Of a stretch of 30,262 nucleotides of DNA, positions 15,895 to 24,407 are shown piece by piece; within the stretch, counting starts at the first letter, position 1, and every line of letters starts with the position of its first letter. A program made the position numbers and the translations under genes. The DNA lies in NCBI GenBank assembly GCA_900548565.1, contig URKV01000004.1:1-30262 (forward strand), in the 5' to 3' direction. This DNA is from an uncultured Collinsella sp. Its GTDB lineage: Bacteria; Actinomycetota; Coriobacteriia; Coriobacteriales; Coriobacteriaceae. A model generated the notes under the pieces. The model saw only the letters and a program-made list of their open reading frames with translations. It was not told the DNA's origin and did no database searches.

Positions 15895-16716
15895 ATGCTC
15901 AACGACCTCTACCATATGCTTGATCCCGTCGCTATCTCGGCGGGCCCCATCACTATCTACTGGTACGGCCTGGCCTACGTGGTCGGCGCCCTGCTTACGG
16001 CAGTCGTTATGTATCGCACGCAGCGCCGCTGGGGCTTCGACATTACGATTGATGACCTGACGAGCGTCGTGGTCGGCGTGGTCTTTGGCCTCATCATTGG
16101 CGCCCGCCTGTTCTACGTCATCTTTTACGGCGATGGCTACTACTGGACGCATCCGCTCGAGATCTTTGCCACCAACGAGGGCGGCATGAGCTTCCACGGT
16201 GGCCTGGTCGGCGGCATCTTGGGCGGCATCATCGTGTGCCGCATGTATAAGCTCGACGCCTGGACCATCGCCGACCTTGCTGTTATCGGCGCTCCGCTGG
16301 CGCTGTGTCTGGGACGCTGCGCCAACTTCGTAAACGGTGAGCTGTGGGGTAAGCCGACCGATCTGCCCTGGGGTGTGGTCTTTGGCGGCACCGCGGGCGA
16401 TATGCCGCGCCATCCCTCCCAGCTCTACGAGGCGTTTCTAGAGGGCATTGTGCTCTTCTGCATCCTGCAGGTGCTCAGTCGCAAAAAACCGCTGCTGCCC
16501 CAGGGTACGTTTATGGGCGTCTTTGTGATGGGGTACGGCATCGTCCGCTTTCTCGTCGAGTTCGTGCGCGTGCCCGATGCCCAGCTGGGTTATCTGCTGG
16601 GAGGCGTTATCACCATGGGCCAGCTGCTGAGTTTGCCGCTCGTGATTGCCGGCCTGGTGCTCATCATCTTCGCCAGACACCGCAATCGCCCCCAGCGCAT
16701 CTACCTCGACGCCTAA
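15895..16716 (+). CDS. lgt: Prolipoprotein diacylglyceryl transferase
   Basis: Lgt moves a diacylglyceryl group from phosphatidylglycerol to the lipobox Cys of prolipoproteins in the cytoplasmic membrane. The 273-residue protein has about seven membrane segments and the family signatures in order: YWYGLAY (22-28), GGMSFHGGLVGG (96-107, with the essential His at 101), GRCANFVNGELWG (140-152, essential Arg141), RHPSQLYEA and the late LVEFVRVPD. The start ATG follows a GGGAGCAGGGG purine run. A strong terminator begins directly after the stop codon, so the gene ends its transcript. Confidence 0.95.
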   Translation: MLNDLYHMLDPVAISAGPITIYWYGLAYVVGALLTAVVMYRTQRRWGFDITIDDLTSVVVGVVFGLIIGARLFYVIFYGDGYYWTHPLEIFATNEGGMSFHGGLVGGILGGIIVCRMYKLDAWTIADLAVIGAPLALCLGRCANFVNGELWGKPTDLPWGVVFGGTAGDMPRHPSQLYEAFLEGIVLFCILQVLSRKKPLLPQGTFMGVFVMGYGIVRFLVEFVRVPDAQLGYLLGGVITMGQLLSLPLVIAGLVLIIFARHRNRPQRIYLDA

Positions 16717-16753
16717 CCACCACAAAGGGGACAGGCACCTTTGTGGTGGTTTT
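16717..16753 (+). terminator. Terminator of lgt, GGGGACAGG-loop hairpin
   Basis: CCACCACAAAGG (16717-16728) and CCTTTGTGGTGG (16738-16749) form a perfect 12-bp stem followed by TTTT. The loop GGACAGGCA, together with the last stem bases, gives the GGGGACAGG motif seen in other intergenic hairpins here. The stem starts right after the TAA. Confidence 0.85.
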
Positions 16754-16790
16754 GCCGAGTTTGATAGGTTTCTAGAAAGGCTTTCGGACT

Positions 16791-18974
16791 GTGAAGGATT
16801 CCGACCTCTCCACAACGGCTGCGCGCGACGCTGCCCGCATCGTCTGGTTTAAGCGCTACCCCGCCAAGCAGACGCTCATCGCATTTCTGCTCGCGCTGTT
16901 GGCGACCACGGCGTTTTCCATCGATCCCGCGCCGGTCTCGAGCAACGCAGTCTTGGCGATTGACCCCAAAGCCTCGGGCATGCTGTACGTGTGCTACGAG
17001 GTGCTCCTCTCGTTTGCCGGCCATACCGACGCGGTCATGCTGCTTGCGCTTGTCTGCCTGCTCACGCTGCCGTTTCGCTACGTATTCTTTGGCCGCGGCG
17101 ATGCTTGGCGTCCTTCGGTGATCCTTCCGTCGCTGTTCTTTGCCGTCTGCATGGTGTTTGGCCGCAGCTACGACCTCACCGATTCGGCCGAGATCGTGCT
17201 CGGTGACAAGGCTCGCATCATCTGCGCCTGGATAGGCGGTGCGGGCTGGATGCTCTTGGCGGTCGTTGCCTTCTACCTGGCTTTTGAGTGTCTAGATTGG
17301 CTGAGCTCTCGGCGCATTCCGTTTTCCGAAGCGCACTTTGGCCGCGTATGGCGTGTGGCTCACGCCGTGCTCTCGGTCCATCCCTTTGCCGGGCCCTTTC
17401 TGGTGCTTATGATTGCCTGGGCGCCCACGCTCATCGCTTCGCTGCCCGGCCTTTTTATGGGGGATACGGGTGCGCAGATTCGCCAGTGGTTCAATTACCC
17501 CAACGGCACGAGTGACTACCTGCGTCTGCTCAATCCCAATGTGTTGCTCAACGGACATCACCCCGTGGTGCACACGGCCATTATCGGCTCGTGCGTTCAG
17601 CTGGGGCTTTCGCTGTTCAACAGCGCCAACGCGGGTCTTGCCATCTATACCTGCGCCCAGTTCGTCATTACGGCCGCCTGCATGGCCTATTCCATTTCGT
17701 CGCTGCGCAAACTGGGCGTGAGCCTGCCGGTCCGCGGTGCGATCCTGCTGTTCTTTGCGTTTATGCCGATGTTCTCTAACTACGCGGCGTTGCTCACCAA
17801 AGACGTGCTCTTTGCCGACGCGTTCTTGGTGCTGCTGGTACAGACCGTCAAGCTCGTGGCATGTGGCTTGCCCCGTCGTGATGCCAATGTCGAGCGTGCG
17901 GGCGAACAGAGGCCCGTGCTCTTTGCGCGCCACGACTGGCTGCTGCTCGCTCTGGGCGCCATGGGTTCCACGTTTCTGCGCAACGGCGGCCTGGTGTTTC
18001 CCCTGGCGGCATGCGTAATCGCGGCGGCGTTTTGCGCATGGGATGCGCATGTGGCTCGTCGTGCAGCCAAGCAGGCTGGTGCTGCGCCTTCGGGCGCCAT
18101 CCCGCGTTTCCGCTGGGTGGGAGTTCTTGCGGTGCTTGCACTCTGCCTTGCCTCTAATATGTACTTCACCAAGGTCTTTATGCCGGCGCACGACATCACG
18201 CCTGGTTCCAAGCGCGAAATCCTCTCGATTCCGTTCCAGCAGACGGCTCGTTTCGTCCAAAAGCACGACGGCCTCAACTCGGGCGTCAACCCCACGGTTA
18301 AGGAGGACGGCACCATCGTGGAGGCTCCTTGCGACGGCTTGGTGACCGACGAGGAGCGTGCCGTGATCGACCGTGTGCTCAAGTACGAGAATCTGGGCCG
18401 CCGCTACAACCCGGATAAGTCGGACGCCGTCAAAAATTGCTTTAACGAGTACGCCTCGCAGGAGGACATTAAGGCCTATTTTGAGGTGTGGGCCCAGATG
18501 TTCAAAAAGGATCCCGAGTGCTATATCTCGGCGCTCATCAATAACTACTACGGCTACTTTTATCCGAGTGCCCGCGATGCGTGGGTCTACAGCACGGCGC
18601 GCAGTGCCGAGATCATGGCAAAGCCCGATAACCTCAAGTACTTCGACTTCCATCCGGTCGATAGCAAGGTTGTACGCTGGTGCGACCACCTGATCAACCT
18701 GTATCGCGTGGCGGTGCAGCGCATCCCGTTTATCTCGCTCACCATGAGCTCGGCCACCTATGTGTGGATCATGATCGCCGTGGTGGTCTATCTGCTACGT
18801 CGTCATTCGTGGCGCGGGCTGGCCATTTGGGTGCCGCTGCTGGGCGTGCTCGCCGTGTGCCTGATCGGTCCCTGCAACGGCTCGACCTACATGCGCTACC
18901 TGTATCCGGTCATCGCCTGCATGCCCTTTGCCATTGGCGCCACCATCACCCGCAGCGACCTCCTCTGGTCCTAA
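16791..18974 (+). CDS. Large multi-pass membrane protein, DUF6020-like (727 aa)
   Basis: The protein has roughly a dozen hydrophobic segments between residues 28 and 720 and a soluble domain of about 190 residues late in the chain (near 460-640). The stretch GDTGAQIRQWFNYPNG, with NPNVLLNGHHPVVHTA shortly after, resembles DUF6020 proteins, which look like GT-C type glycosyltransferases: an acidic residue in a first external loop and a His-Pro pair. A role in cell-surface glycan assembly is possible but not shown. The GTG start at 16791 has only a weak AAGG upstream at a long spacing; no better start is visible. It is followed by a hairpin of the GGGACAGG type. Confidence 0.65.
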   Translation: MKDSDLSTTAARDAARIVWFKRYPAKQTLIAFLLALLATTAFSIDPAPVSSNAVLAIDPKASGMLYVCYEVLLSFAGHTDAVMLLALVCLLTLPFRYVFFGRGDAWRPSVILPSLFFAVCMVFGRSYDLTDSAEIVLGDKARIICAWIGGAGWMLLAVVAFYLAFECLDWLSSRRIPFSEAHFGRVWRVAHAVLSVHPFAGPFLVLMIAWAPTLIASLPGLFMGDTGAQIRQWFNYPNGTSDYLRLLNPNVLLNGHHPVVHTAIIGSCVQLGLSLFNSANAGLAIYTCAQFVITAACMAYSISSLRKLGVSLPVRGAILLFFAFMPMFSNYAALLTKDVLFADAFLVLLVQTVKLVACGLPRRDANVERAGEQRPVLFARHDWLLLALGAMGSTFLRNGGLVFPLAACVIAAAFCAWDAHVARRAAKQAGAAPSGAIPRFRWVGVLAVLALCLASNMYFTKVFMPAHDITPGSKREILSIPFQQTARFVQKHDGLNSGVNPTVKEDGTIVEAPCDGLVTDEERAVIDRVLKYENLGRRYNPDKSDAVKNCFNEYASQEDIKAYFEVWAQMFKKDPECYISALINNYYGYFYPSARDAWVYSTARSAEIMAKPDNLKYFDFHPVDSKVVRWCDHLINLYRVAVQRIPFISLTMSSATYVWIMIAVVVYLLRRHSWRGLAIWVPLLGVLAVCLIGPCNGSTYMRYLYPVIACMPFAIGATITRSDLLWS

Positions 18975-18978
18975 TTTG

Positions 18979-19005
18979 GTGCAAAGGGGACAGGTTACTT
19001 TGCAC
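18979..19005 (+). repeat. GGGACAGG-loop hairpin after the large membrane protein gene
   Basis: GTGCAAAG (18979-18986) and CTTTGCAC (18998-19005) form a perfect 8-bp stem around the loop GGGACAGGTTA. No T-run follows, so termination would not be classical. It matches the lgt terminator in loop but not in outer stem sequence. Confidence 0.65.
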
Positions 19006-19139
19006 TAAGGGGCCGCATCATCACGACGCCTTCATTTTGGGGTTTATCTCGCAGGCCAGTAGGTATATCATAACGACGTTTGTTTATATTGCCCGAGCAT
19101 CTGCGCTGGGCTTTAGGTCGAAACCGATAGGAGACACGT

Positions 19140-19946
19140 ATGTCCGGACACTCTAAGTGGGCCACAACCAAGCATCGTAAGGGCGCGCAGGACGCCAAGC
19201 GTTCCGCCCTCTTCTCCAAGCTGAGCCGCAACATCACCGTTGCTGCCCGTCTCGGCGGCGACCCGCTGCCCGAGAACAACGCCAGCCTCGCCGCTGCCGT
19301 TGCTAAGGCCAAGGCTCAGTCCATGCCCAAGGACAAGATCAAGTCCGCTATCGACAAGGCCTTCGGTTCGGGTGCCGATGCCGCCGTCTACGAGAACATC
19401 GTGTACGAGGGCTACGGTCCCGCCGGTGTCGCCGTCTACGTCGACTGCCTGACCGACAACCGCAACCGTACCGCCGCTGATGTCCGTTCCGCCTTCTCCC
19501 ACGCCGGTGGCAACCTGGGCACCTCCGGCTCCGTCGCCTTCCAGTTTGAGCGCAAGGGCCAGATCGTCGTCGCCAAGGAGATCCTGGACGAGAACGCCAA
19601 GAAGGAGACCATGATCGCCAATGGTGCTGCCGGTGACGAGGATGAGTTCATGATGGCCATCGCCGAGGCCGGTGGCGAGGACTACGAGGACGCCGGCGAG
19701 GAGTGGATCGTCTGGACTACTGCCAACGAGGTCATGGCTGTCTCCAAGGCGCTCGAGGAGCAGGGCGTCCAGGTCAAGGGCTCCGAGACCACCATGGTCC
19801 CGACCACCCCGACCGAGGTCTCCGGCGCCGACGCCAAGAAGGTTCAGCGCCTCATCGACCGTCTTGAGGAGCTCGACGACGTCCAGGATGTTTACAGCAC
19901 CATGGACATGACCGACGAGGTCATCGCTGCCCTCGAGGAGGAGTAG
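19140..19946 (+). CDS. yebC: YebC/PmpR family protein (268 aa)
   Basis: The N-terminus MSGHSKWATTKHRKGAQDAKR is the family signature, followed by LFSKLSRNITVAAR and MPKDKIKSAIDKA. YebC proteins have been described both as DNA-binding regulators and, more recently, as translation factors that relieve ribosome stalling; which role applies here is not visible. Length is somewhat above the usual 240-250 residues because of an acidic segment around residues 155-185 (GDEDEF, EDYEDAGEEW). The ATG at 19140 is preceded by TAGGAGA seven bases upstream. A clear terminator at 20016-20057 closes the transcript. Confidence 0.93.
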   Translation: MSGHSKWATTKHRKGAQDAKRSALFSKLSRNITVAARLGGDPLPENNASLAAAVAKAKAQSMPKDKIKSAIDKAFGSGADAAVYENIVYEGYGPAGVAVYVDCLTDNRNRTAADVRSAFSHAGGNLGTSGSVAFQFERKGQIVVAKEILDENAKKETMIANGAAGDEDEFMMAIAEAGGEDYEDAGEEWIVWTTANEVMAVSKALEEQGVQVKGSETTMVPTTPTEVSGADAKKVQRLIDRLEELDDVQDVYSTMDMTDEVIAALEEE

Positions 19947-20015
19947 CGCCCGCACGGATTGAGCCGTGCATATCTGGGCATAATGAAGCGAGCATGCAAG
20001 CCTCGTGGAATAGAT

Positions 20016-20057
20016 GAGCCGGATCCGCGTGCATGAGGCACCGGACCCGGCTCTTTT
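20016..20057 (+). terminator. Intrinsic terminator of yebC
   Basis: GAGCCGG (20016-20022) pairs with CCGGCTC (20047-20053), with further inner pairing (TCCG/CGGA and GTGC/GGCA-type pairs), followed by TTTT. TATAAT at 20057-20062 directly behind it could be a -10 box for the next operon, but no -35 was found. Confidence 0.8.
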
Positions 20058-20112
20058 ATAATGATGCGAATCGTTTTGCATTCTGTGGATCGAGATTTGA
20101 AGGGAGCGCCGC

Positions 20113-20658
20113 ATGCGCGTGCTCAAACGAGCCCTGGCGATCGTGTATCTTGCCGCCGCCGTCGTGGCGCTGGGTACGTTGGTCTGCCAGTTTTGGGGGC
20201 CGTATACGTATCGCTTTATGCTGCTGATGCGCGACCCCATGCCGCGCATTGTCGTGACGGCATGCGGCGGAGTTGTGGCGATCGGCGTGCTGGTAAGCTT
20301 CTTCCGCCTGATGTTTGCTCGTCGCGAGCCGTCCTGCGTGCATCCGGCGGGGGAGCGCAATATCGAGGTCACGCTCGCGGCGCTTTCTTCGTGTGCCAGG
20401 GCTGCTGCCGAGCGCGACGACCGCGTGATGGTCGAGCATGTCGAGGCCCGCGTCCAAGGTTCCGACGATTCGCACGTCCGTTTTAAGGTCGAGGCTATCG
20501 CGCTTGACGATAAGGACGTGGCATCTCTGGCTACCGCGATGCAGCAGCGCATCGAGGAAGCTTGCGACACCATGCTTGGCACGCCGGGTACGACCACGCG
20601 CGTCCGTTTTTTGCCGTCCAAGACTACCGTCCAGACCGTGGAGGTTTCCGGTGAGTGA
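20113..20658 (+). CDS. amaP: Alkaline shock response membrane anchor protein AmaP
   Basis: The 181-residue protein has two N-terminal membrane helices (about 7-28 and 45-66) and a cytosolic domain with an Asp23-like character (NIEVTLAALSSCARAAAERDD and the late VRFLPSKTTVQTVEV). AmaP anchors Asp23 to the membrane in Gram-positive bacteria. Its neighbours fit: a DUF2273 protein overlaps its end and an Asp23/Gls24 protein comes next. The ATG follows GAAGGGAG at a short distance. It is the first gene of this three-gene envelope stress operon. Confidence 0.85.
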   Translation: MRVLKRALAIVYLAAAVVALGTLVCQFWGPYTYRFMLLMRDPMPRIVVTACGGVVAIGVLVSFFRLMFARREPSCVHPAGERNIEVTLAALSSCARAAAERDDRVMVEHVEARVQGSDDSHVRFKVEAIALDDKDVASLATAMQQRIEEACDTMLGTPGTTTRVRFLPSKTTVQTVEVSGE

Positions 20659-21028
20659 TACCAATCAAGATAAGACCGCTCGTACGCCGCGCCTGACGAT
20701 TGACCAGAGCGCCACGCCGGCGAGCGAACCTGTTGATTCCAAAGCAGAGGCAACTGAGTTACAAGACGCGGCAGCCGCGGATTTTGACGAGGCTATGGGT
20801 CTCATCAAGGGTACGGGCGCTGCCATCTGGAGCTATGCTGTGCGTCATCCCAACACCACGCTCGGTGCCGTCGCTGGCTTTATCCTCGCCGTGTTGGTGC
20901 TCACGCTCGGCCTGTGGGACACGCTCGTCATTGCATTCTTCGTGCTGATCGGCGCCGTGATCGGCCAAATTCGCGACGGCGAGAACGGGATCGTCAACTT
21001 CTTCGGCCGTCTGTTTAGCGGCCGCTAA
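20651..21028 (+). CDS. DUF2273 family small membrane protein (125 aa)
   Basis: The GTG at 20651 overlaps the last eight bases of amaP, so translation is coupled. The first 55 residues are polar and poorly conserved in look. The C-terminal 60 (from HPNTTLGAVAGFILAVLVL to IGQIRDGENG) hold two hydrophobic helices and match DUF2273, a small membrane family that nearly always sits beside asp23 and amaP. The frame is open further upstream inside amaP, but that part is amaP read in another frame. The N-terminal polar extension is longer than in most DUF2273 proteins. Confidence 0.85.
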   Translation: MSDTNQDKTARTPRLTIDQSATPASEPVDSKAEATELQDAAAADFDEAMGLIKGTGAAIWSYAVRHPNTTLGAVAGFILAVLVLTLGLWDTLVIAFFVLIGAVIGQIRDGENGIVNFFGRLFSGR

Positions 21029-21072
21029 TATGTATTCGACTGTCGCATCCGCGGCAGGCATAAGGAGGAACC

Positions 21073-21588
21073 ATGGCTTTTAATACGAAGGTCGATGTAG
21101 CCGATACCGAGCTCGAGGAGAACGAAGCGGTCGTCGCCGAAGCCGAGGATGTGACGCTCGAGGACGAGGCTCTCGTCGAGGCCGAGTCCGATGTGGATGA
21201 GGATGACGAGGAAGCGGACGAGTCCGAGGACTCGCTGACCTATTCCAACGGTGTGATCGAGAAGATCGTCGCCATGGCCACCCGCGAGGTTCCGCACGTT
21301 TTGGGCATGAAGGGTAACCTTATGCACTTTGTGCAGGAGCAGTTTGGTGCCGAGAATCTGACCAAGGGCGTGACGGTTGAGGTCACCGATGACAATCGCG
21401 TGGTCGTCAACATCTCCGTCATTATCGAGTACGGCGCCTATGCGCCCGCGATCTTCGACGATGTCAAGGCACGTGTCACCGAGCGCCTTGCCGCGATGAC
21501 CGGCCTTGAGGTGGCGGGCGTCAACCTGCGCATCGAGGACGTCATCACCCCCGAGGAGTACGAGCACCGCACCAGCCAGCACGAGTAA
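21073..21588 (+). CDS. Asp23/Gls24 family envelope stress response protein (171 aa)
   Basis: After a very acidic N-terminal stretch (about residues 8-55, rich in Glu, Asp and Ala) comes the Asp23 domain: YSNGVIEKIVAMATREVPHV, GVTVEVTDDNRVVVNISVII and VNLRIEDVITPEE at the end. These proteins coat the inside of the membrane in clusters and respond to envelope stress. The start is set by AAGGAGG six bases before the ATG. It completes the amaP-DUF2273-asp23 set and is followed by a GGGACAGG hairpin and a strong terminator. Confidence 0.92.
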   Translation: MAFNTKVDVADTELEENEAVVAEAEDVTLEDEALVEAESDVDEDDEEADESEDSLTYSNGVIEKIVAMATREVPHVLGMKGNLMHFVQEQFGAENLTKGVTVEVTDDNRVVVNISVIIEYGAYAPAIFDDVKARVTERLAAMTGLEVAGVNLRIEDVITPEEYEHRTSQHE

Positions 21589-21592
21589 CCTT

Positions 21593-21617
21593 CCAAAAAG
21601 GGACAGGTTTGTTTTGG
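21593..21617 (+). repeat. GGGACAGG-loop hairpin after asp23
   Basis: CCAAAA (21593-21598) and TTTTGG (21612-21617) close on a loop containing GGGACAGG (21600-21607). The hairpin starts four bases after the stop and stands in front of a separate, stronger terminator. Confidence 0.55.
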
Positions 21618-21641
21618 CAGGCTTTATCTGCGAAAACGTTA

Positions 21642-21683
21642 AACGGCCGACCGCGCAAGCAAAAGCGTGGCCGGCCGTTATTT
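21642..21683 (+). terminator. Intrinsic terminator of the amaP-asp23 operon
   Basis: AACGGCCG (21642-21649) pairs with CGGCCGTT (21672-21679), and inner CC/GG and GCGC/GCGT pairs extend the stem; TTATTTGT follows. Confidence 0.75.
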
Positions 21684-21796
21684 GTATGCCCCCCGATGTG
21701 GGCATACCGCTCGTCTAACTAGGGGTTGCAATCGTCGCGTTCCGCGTTACCCTAATGGGCGCATTGTTTCCAAATTGTTAACGAGGGGTTGCCGTA

Positions 21797-22819
21797 ATGG
21801 CCGACGAGCACGAAACAGAAAGCAAGGCATGGGCGATTGAGGCCGCCGCGGCAGAGGCGGCATCGCGTGCTGCCGAGGAGGTGCATCGTCCTCCCGTGGT
21901 GCCGATGGAGCGCGTGGTTGATCGCACCGATATCGAGCGCGGCGAGCGTGTCGGTCAAAAGCGCAGCCAGGAGCCGGGCTTCCCGCGCTTTTTTGCCGAG
22001 CTCAATCTGGGCCTGATTCTTACGGCCTTCGCCATCGTTGCGTTTAAAACCCCTAATCACTTTGCTTTTGGCGGCACCTCGGGCGTGTCGGTCATTCTGT
22101 CCACGCTGTTCCCGACCCTGCCCGTCGGCGTTTTTATGTGGATTATCAACGCGGTTCTCGTTGTCTTGGGCTTTATCTTTTTGGAGCGCAAGGCAATCCT
22201 GTGGAGCGTCTTCGCCTCGTTTGCGCTTTCGGCCTATGTTTCGCTGTTTGAGCTTTTTATTCCGACCGATGTCTCTCTGACGGGTGATATGTGGCTCGAC
22301 CTGTGCTTTGCCGTCATCTTGCCGGCGCTCGGCAGCGCTATTGTCTTTGATATCGGCGCCTCGACGGGCGGCACGGACATTCTTGCCATGATCCTCAAGC
22401 GCCGCACGACGCTCGAGATTGGCCGCGCGCTGCTGTTGGTTGATATCGGCATCGTGGCCATCGCGGCCTTTTTGTATGGCCCGCGTGTCGGTCTGTATTG
22501 TGTGCTCGGCCTGTTTGCCAAGACGCTTGTGGTCGACAAAGCCATTGAGAGCATTCACCTGCGCAAAGTCTGCACGGTCATTTGCTCCGAGCCCCTTAAG
22601 GTCGAGGAGTTTATCGTCAAGCATCTCAACCGTACGGCGACCATCAGTCGCGGCTACGGTGCCTTCTCGGGCAAGTGCGTGACGGTGATCATGAGCGTGC
22701 TGAGCCGTCGCGAGGCCGTGCAGCTGCGCCGTTATGCGCGCGAGGTCGATCCGGGTGCCTTTATCACGATCGTCGACAGCTCCGAGATTGTCGGCAAGGG
22801 CTTCCGAGGAACGAACTAG
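21797..22819 (+). CDS. YitT family membrane protein (340 aa)
   Basis: Following about 70 polar residues there are five to six membrane segments (from LNLGLILTAFAIVAFKTPNHFAFGGTSGVSVIL onward, only part of which is typical of every member), containing the family motif GGTSG and later DIGASTGGTDILA. The last 90 residues (VCTVICSEPLKVEEFIVKHL and SRREAVQLRRYAREVDPGAF) form a DUF2179 cytosolic domain that binds small ligands in related structures. The function of YitT proteins is unknown, though a transport role has been proposed. The ATG at 21797 follows GAGGGG. The N-terminal polar extension is longer than in Bacillus YitT. Confidence 0.88.
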   Translation: MADEHETESKAWAIEAAAAEAASRAAEEVHRPPVVPMERVVDRTDIERGERVGQKRSQEPGFPRFFAELNLGLILTAFAIVAFKTPNHFAFGGTSGVSVILSTLFPTLPVGVFMWIINAVLVVLGFIFLERKAILWSVFASFALSAYVSLFELFIPTDVSLTGDMWLDLCFAVILPALGSAIVFDIGASTGGTDILAMILKRRTTLEIGRALLLVDIGIVAIAAFLYGPRVGLYCVLGLFAKTLVVDKAIESIHLRKVCTVICSEPLKVEEFIVKHLNRTATISRGYGAFSGKCVTVIMSVLSRREAVQLRRYAREVDPGAFITIVDSSEIVGKGFRGTN

Positions 22820-22968
22820 CACAGACGTATTCAACGAACCGCCTGCTGGCGCCGTGTATCTTGCAAATCGGTCATCTTTGAGTATTTGACCCCACATTGG
22901 GCAATAATGATGCTAAAGACATCGTTTGCGATCCAAGTGATTTGTTCAAGATACGAAGGGATGATTCT

Positions 22969-24276
22969 ATGTTCTGCTCGCAGTGTGGCGCCCCCATGGG
23001 CGATAACGACAAGTTCTGCGGCGTGTGTGGTGCTCCTAATGCCGGTGCCGCTGGCCCCGCTCCCCAGGGACAGCCTCAGCCCCAGCAGTTTGTTCCGCAA
23101 CCGCCCGTGGCGAATGCGCCAAAGGGCTGTGTGGCTCAGGCGTTCCAAGATATGACCAAGACTCCGGGTGTGCTTCAGCGTGTATGCCAAATCGCGTTTT
23201 TGCCGGCGCTGATTTGCGTTGTGTCGGTGCTCGTGTTGTTTATTCCCGTTATTGGCGGCATTGCGGCTGCCATCGGCTTTTTGGCAGCTTGCATTGCGAG
23301 CGTGTGCGGTTCCGGCTTTGGCATCGAGTGGGGTCGCGATCTGTCGCTTAAGATCGATGACGGCATGGATCGTCCGCTGATGCGTTCCACGTCGTTTGGT
23401 CTCGGAGTCTTTTCGAGCGTTATTTCGGTCGTGCTCGAGGTTATCGCTGCCATTCCCGTTATCGGTGTAGTGCTTTCGCTGGTGGAGGGCGTGGTAATTG
23501 GCGCTGCGGGCTCGTATTCTTATTACGGCTCTTATGCGCTCGAGGCTGCGCTGTTTGGCTCGCTTGGCCTGCTTGTCCTGGCGCTAATTGCCTCGGCGAT
23601 TCTGGGTGTCTTCTTTAAGATGTTCGCCGACATCGCCGTGATGCACTTTGCGGTGACCGGGCGTGTCGAGAGCGCGTTTTCGCTCGATAAAGTCTGGGCG
23701 GCGTTTAAGCACAACAAGACCAAGCTGTTCTGTGCTTCGTTCCTTCCCGAGTTTTTGACGGGCCTGGTCGCCAACGTTGTCACATGGATCTTGACGGTCG
23801 TCTTTGGCGCCATTGCCTCTGTCGGTATGTATAGCTACTACTATCGTCCTACGGGTATTGAGGCAATTGTTACCGGCGGTGGCGTCACGCTCGCGCTGTT
23901 CTTGGTGCTGGTCGCTTTCGTCACCGTATTTCTTACGGTCTTTGGCAAGATGCTCAAGCACCGTGCCGTTGGCTATTGGGCCGCACGCTATGCAAGCGAG
24001 TGGGCCGATGAGGATAAGGACGACGTCCTGACTTTTGTGTTGCCCTTCGAGAAGAAGTCCGCTCCCTCGGGTTACAGCGCTCCGGATGTCGCGCCTGAGC
24101 CCGAGCCCAAGCCTGAGCCGGCACCTGCACCCGCTCCCGCGACCGAGCCTGAACCGGCGCCCGAGTCTGAGACGGCATCTGAGCCCGAGCCTGCGCCTGA
24201 GCCTGAGCCTGAGCCGGCACCTGCACCTGAGTCGGCGTCCGAGCCAAGCTCCGACGAGGAGCCTCAGGACGAGTAG
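22969..24276 (+). CDS. Zinc-ribbon membrane protein, DUF4013-like, with Pro-Glu tail (435 aa)
   Basis: The protein starts with a zinc ribbon (Cys3, 6, 17 and 20 in CSQCG...CGVCG), then a Gln/Pro-rich linker, then about six hydrophobic segments. A DUF4013-like membrane core is suggested by GFLAACIASVCGSGFGIEWG and a late KMFADIAVMHFAVTG, with moderate certainty. The last 65 residues are a run of Pro-Glu, Pro-Ala and Glu-Pro repeats (bases 24088-24250) with a charged end. Function is unknown; zinc ribbons of this kind are common on bacterial membrane proteins that bind other partners. The frame is open 24 codons upstream, but the ATG at 22969 gives the zinc ribbon at the N-terminus and has GAAGGGA upstream. 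Confidence 0.75.
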   Translation: MFCSQCGAPMGDNDKFCGVCGAPNAGAAGPAPQGQPQPQQFVPQPPVANAPKGCVAQAFQDMTKTPGVLQRVCQIAFLPALICVVSVLVLFIPVIGGIAAAIGFLAACIASVCGSGFGIEWGRDLSLKIDDGMDRPLMRSTSFGLGVFSSVISVVLEVIAAIPVIGVVLSLVEGVVIGAAGSYSYYGSYALEAALFGSLGLLVLALIASAILGVFFKMFADIAVMHFAVTGRVESAFSLDKVWAAFKHNKTKLFCASFLPEFLTGLVANVVTWILTVVFGAIASVGMYSYYYRPTGIEAIVTGGGVTLALFLVLVAFVTVFLTVFGKMLKHRAVGYWAARYASEWADEDKDDVLTFVLPFEKKSAPSGYSAPDVAPEPEPKPEPAPAPAPATEPEPAPESETASEPEPAPEPEPEPAPAPESASEPSSDEEPQDE

Positions 24277-24287
24277 CCACGCCGCCT

Positions 24288-24314
24288 GCTATTTGGGGAC
24301 GGGCTAGAAATAGC
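24288..24314 (+). repeat. GGGGACGGG-loop hairpin
   Basis: GCTATTT (24288-24294) pairs with AAATAGC (24308-24314) around the loop GGGGACGGGCTAG. It lies 12 bases after the zinc-ribbon gene and differs from the other loops only by G for A. A separate strong terminator follows. Confidence 0.6.
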
Positions 24315-24326
24315 GCTTGACAAATG

Positions 24327-24362
24327 AGCGGGGGCGGACGTGTCGAAACGTCCGCCCCCGCT
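24327..24362. terminator. Bidirectional terminator between convergent genes
   Basis: AGCGGGGGCGGACGT (24327-24341) and its exact complement (24348-24362) form a 15-bp stem with a six-base loop. TTTG-like tails are weak on both sides, but the position between convergent genes fits. Confidence 0.75.
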
Positions 24363-24407
24363 TTGACATCGCGATGTGGCTATGACTGCGAGATGCCAGC
24401 GAATCGA

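Noticed and set aside
19113..20753. A 546-codon minus-strand frame opposite yebC and amaP
   Set aside because: Antisense shadow of well-supported genes; no binding site or motif.
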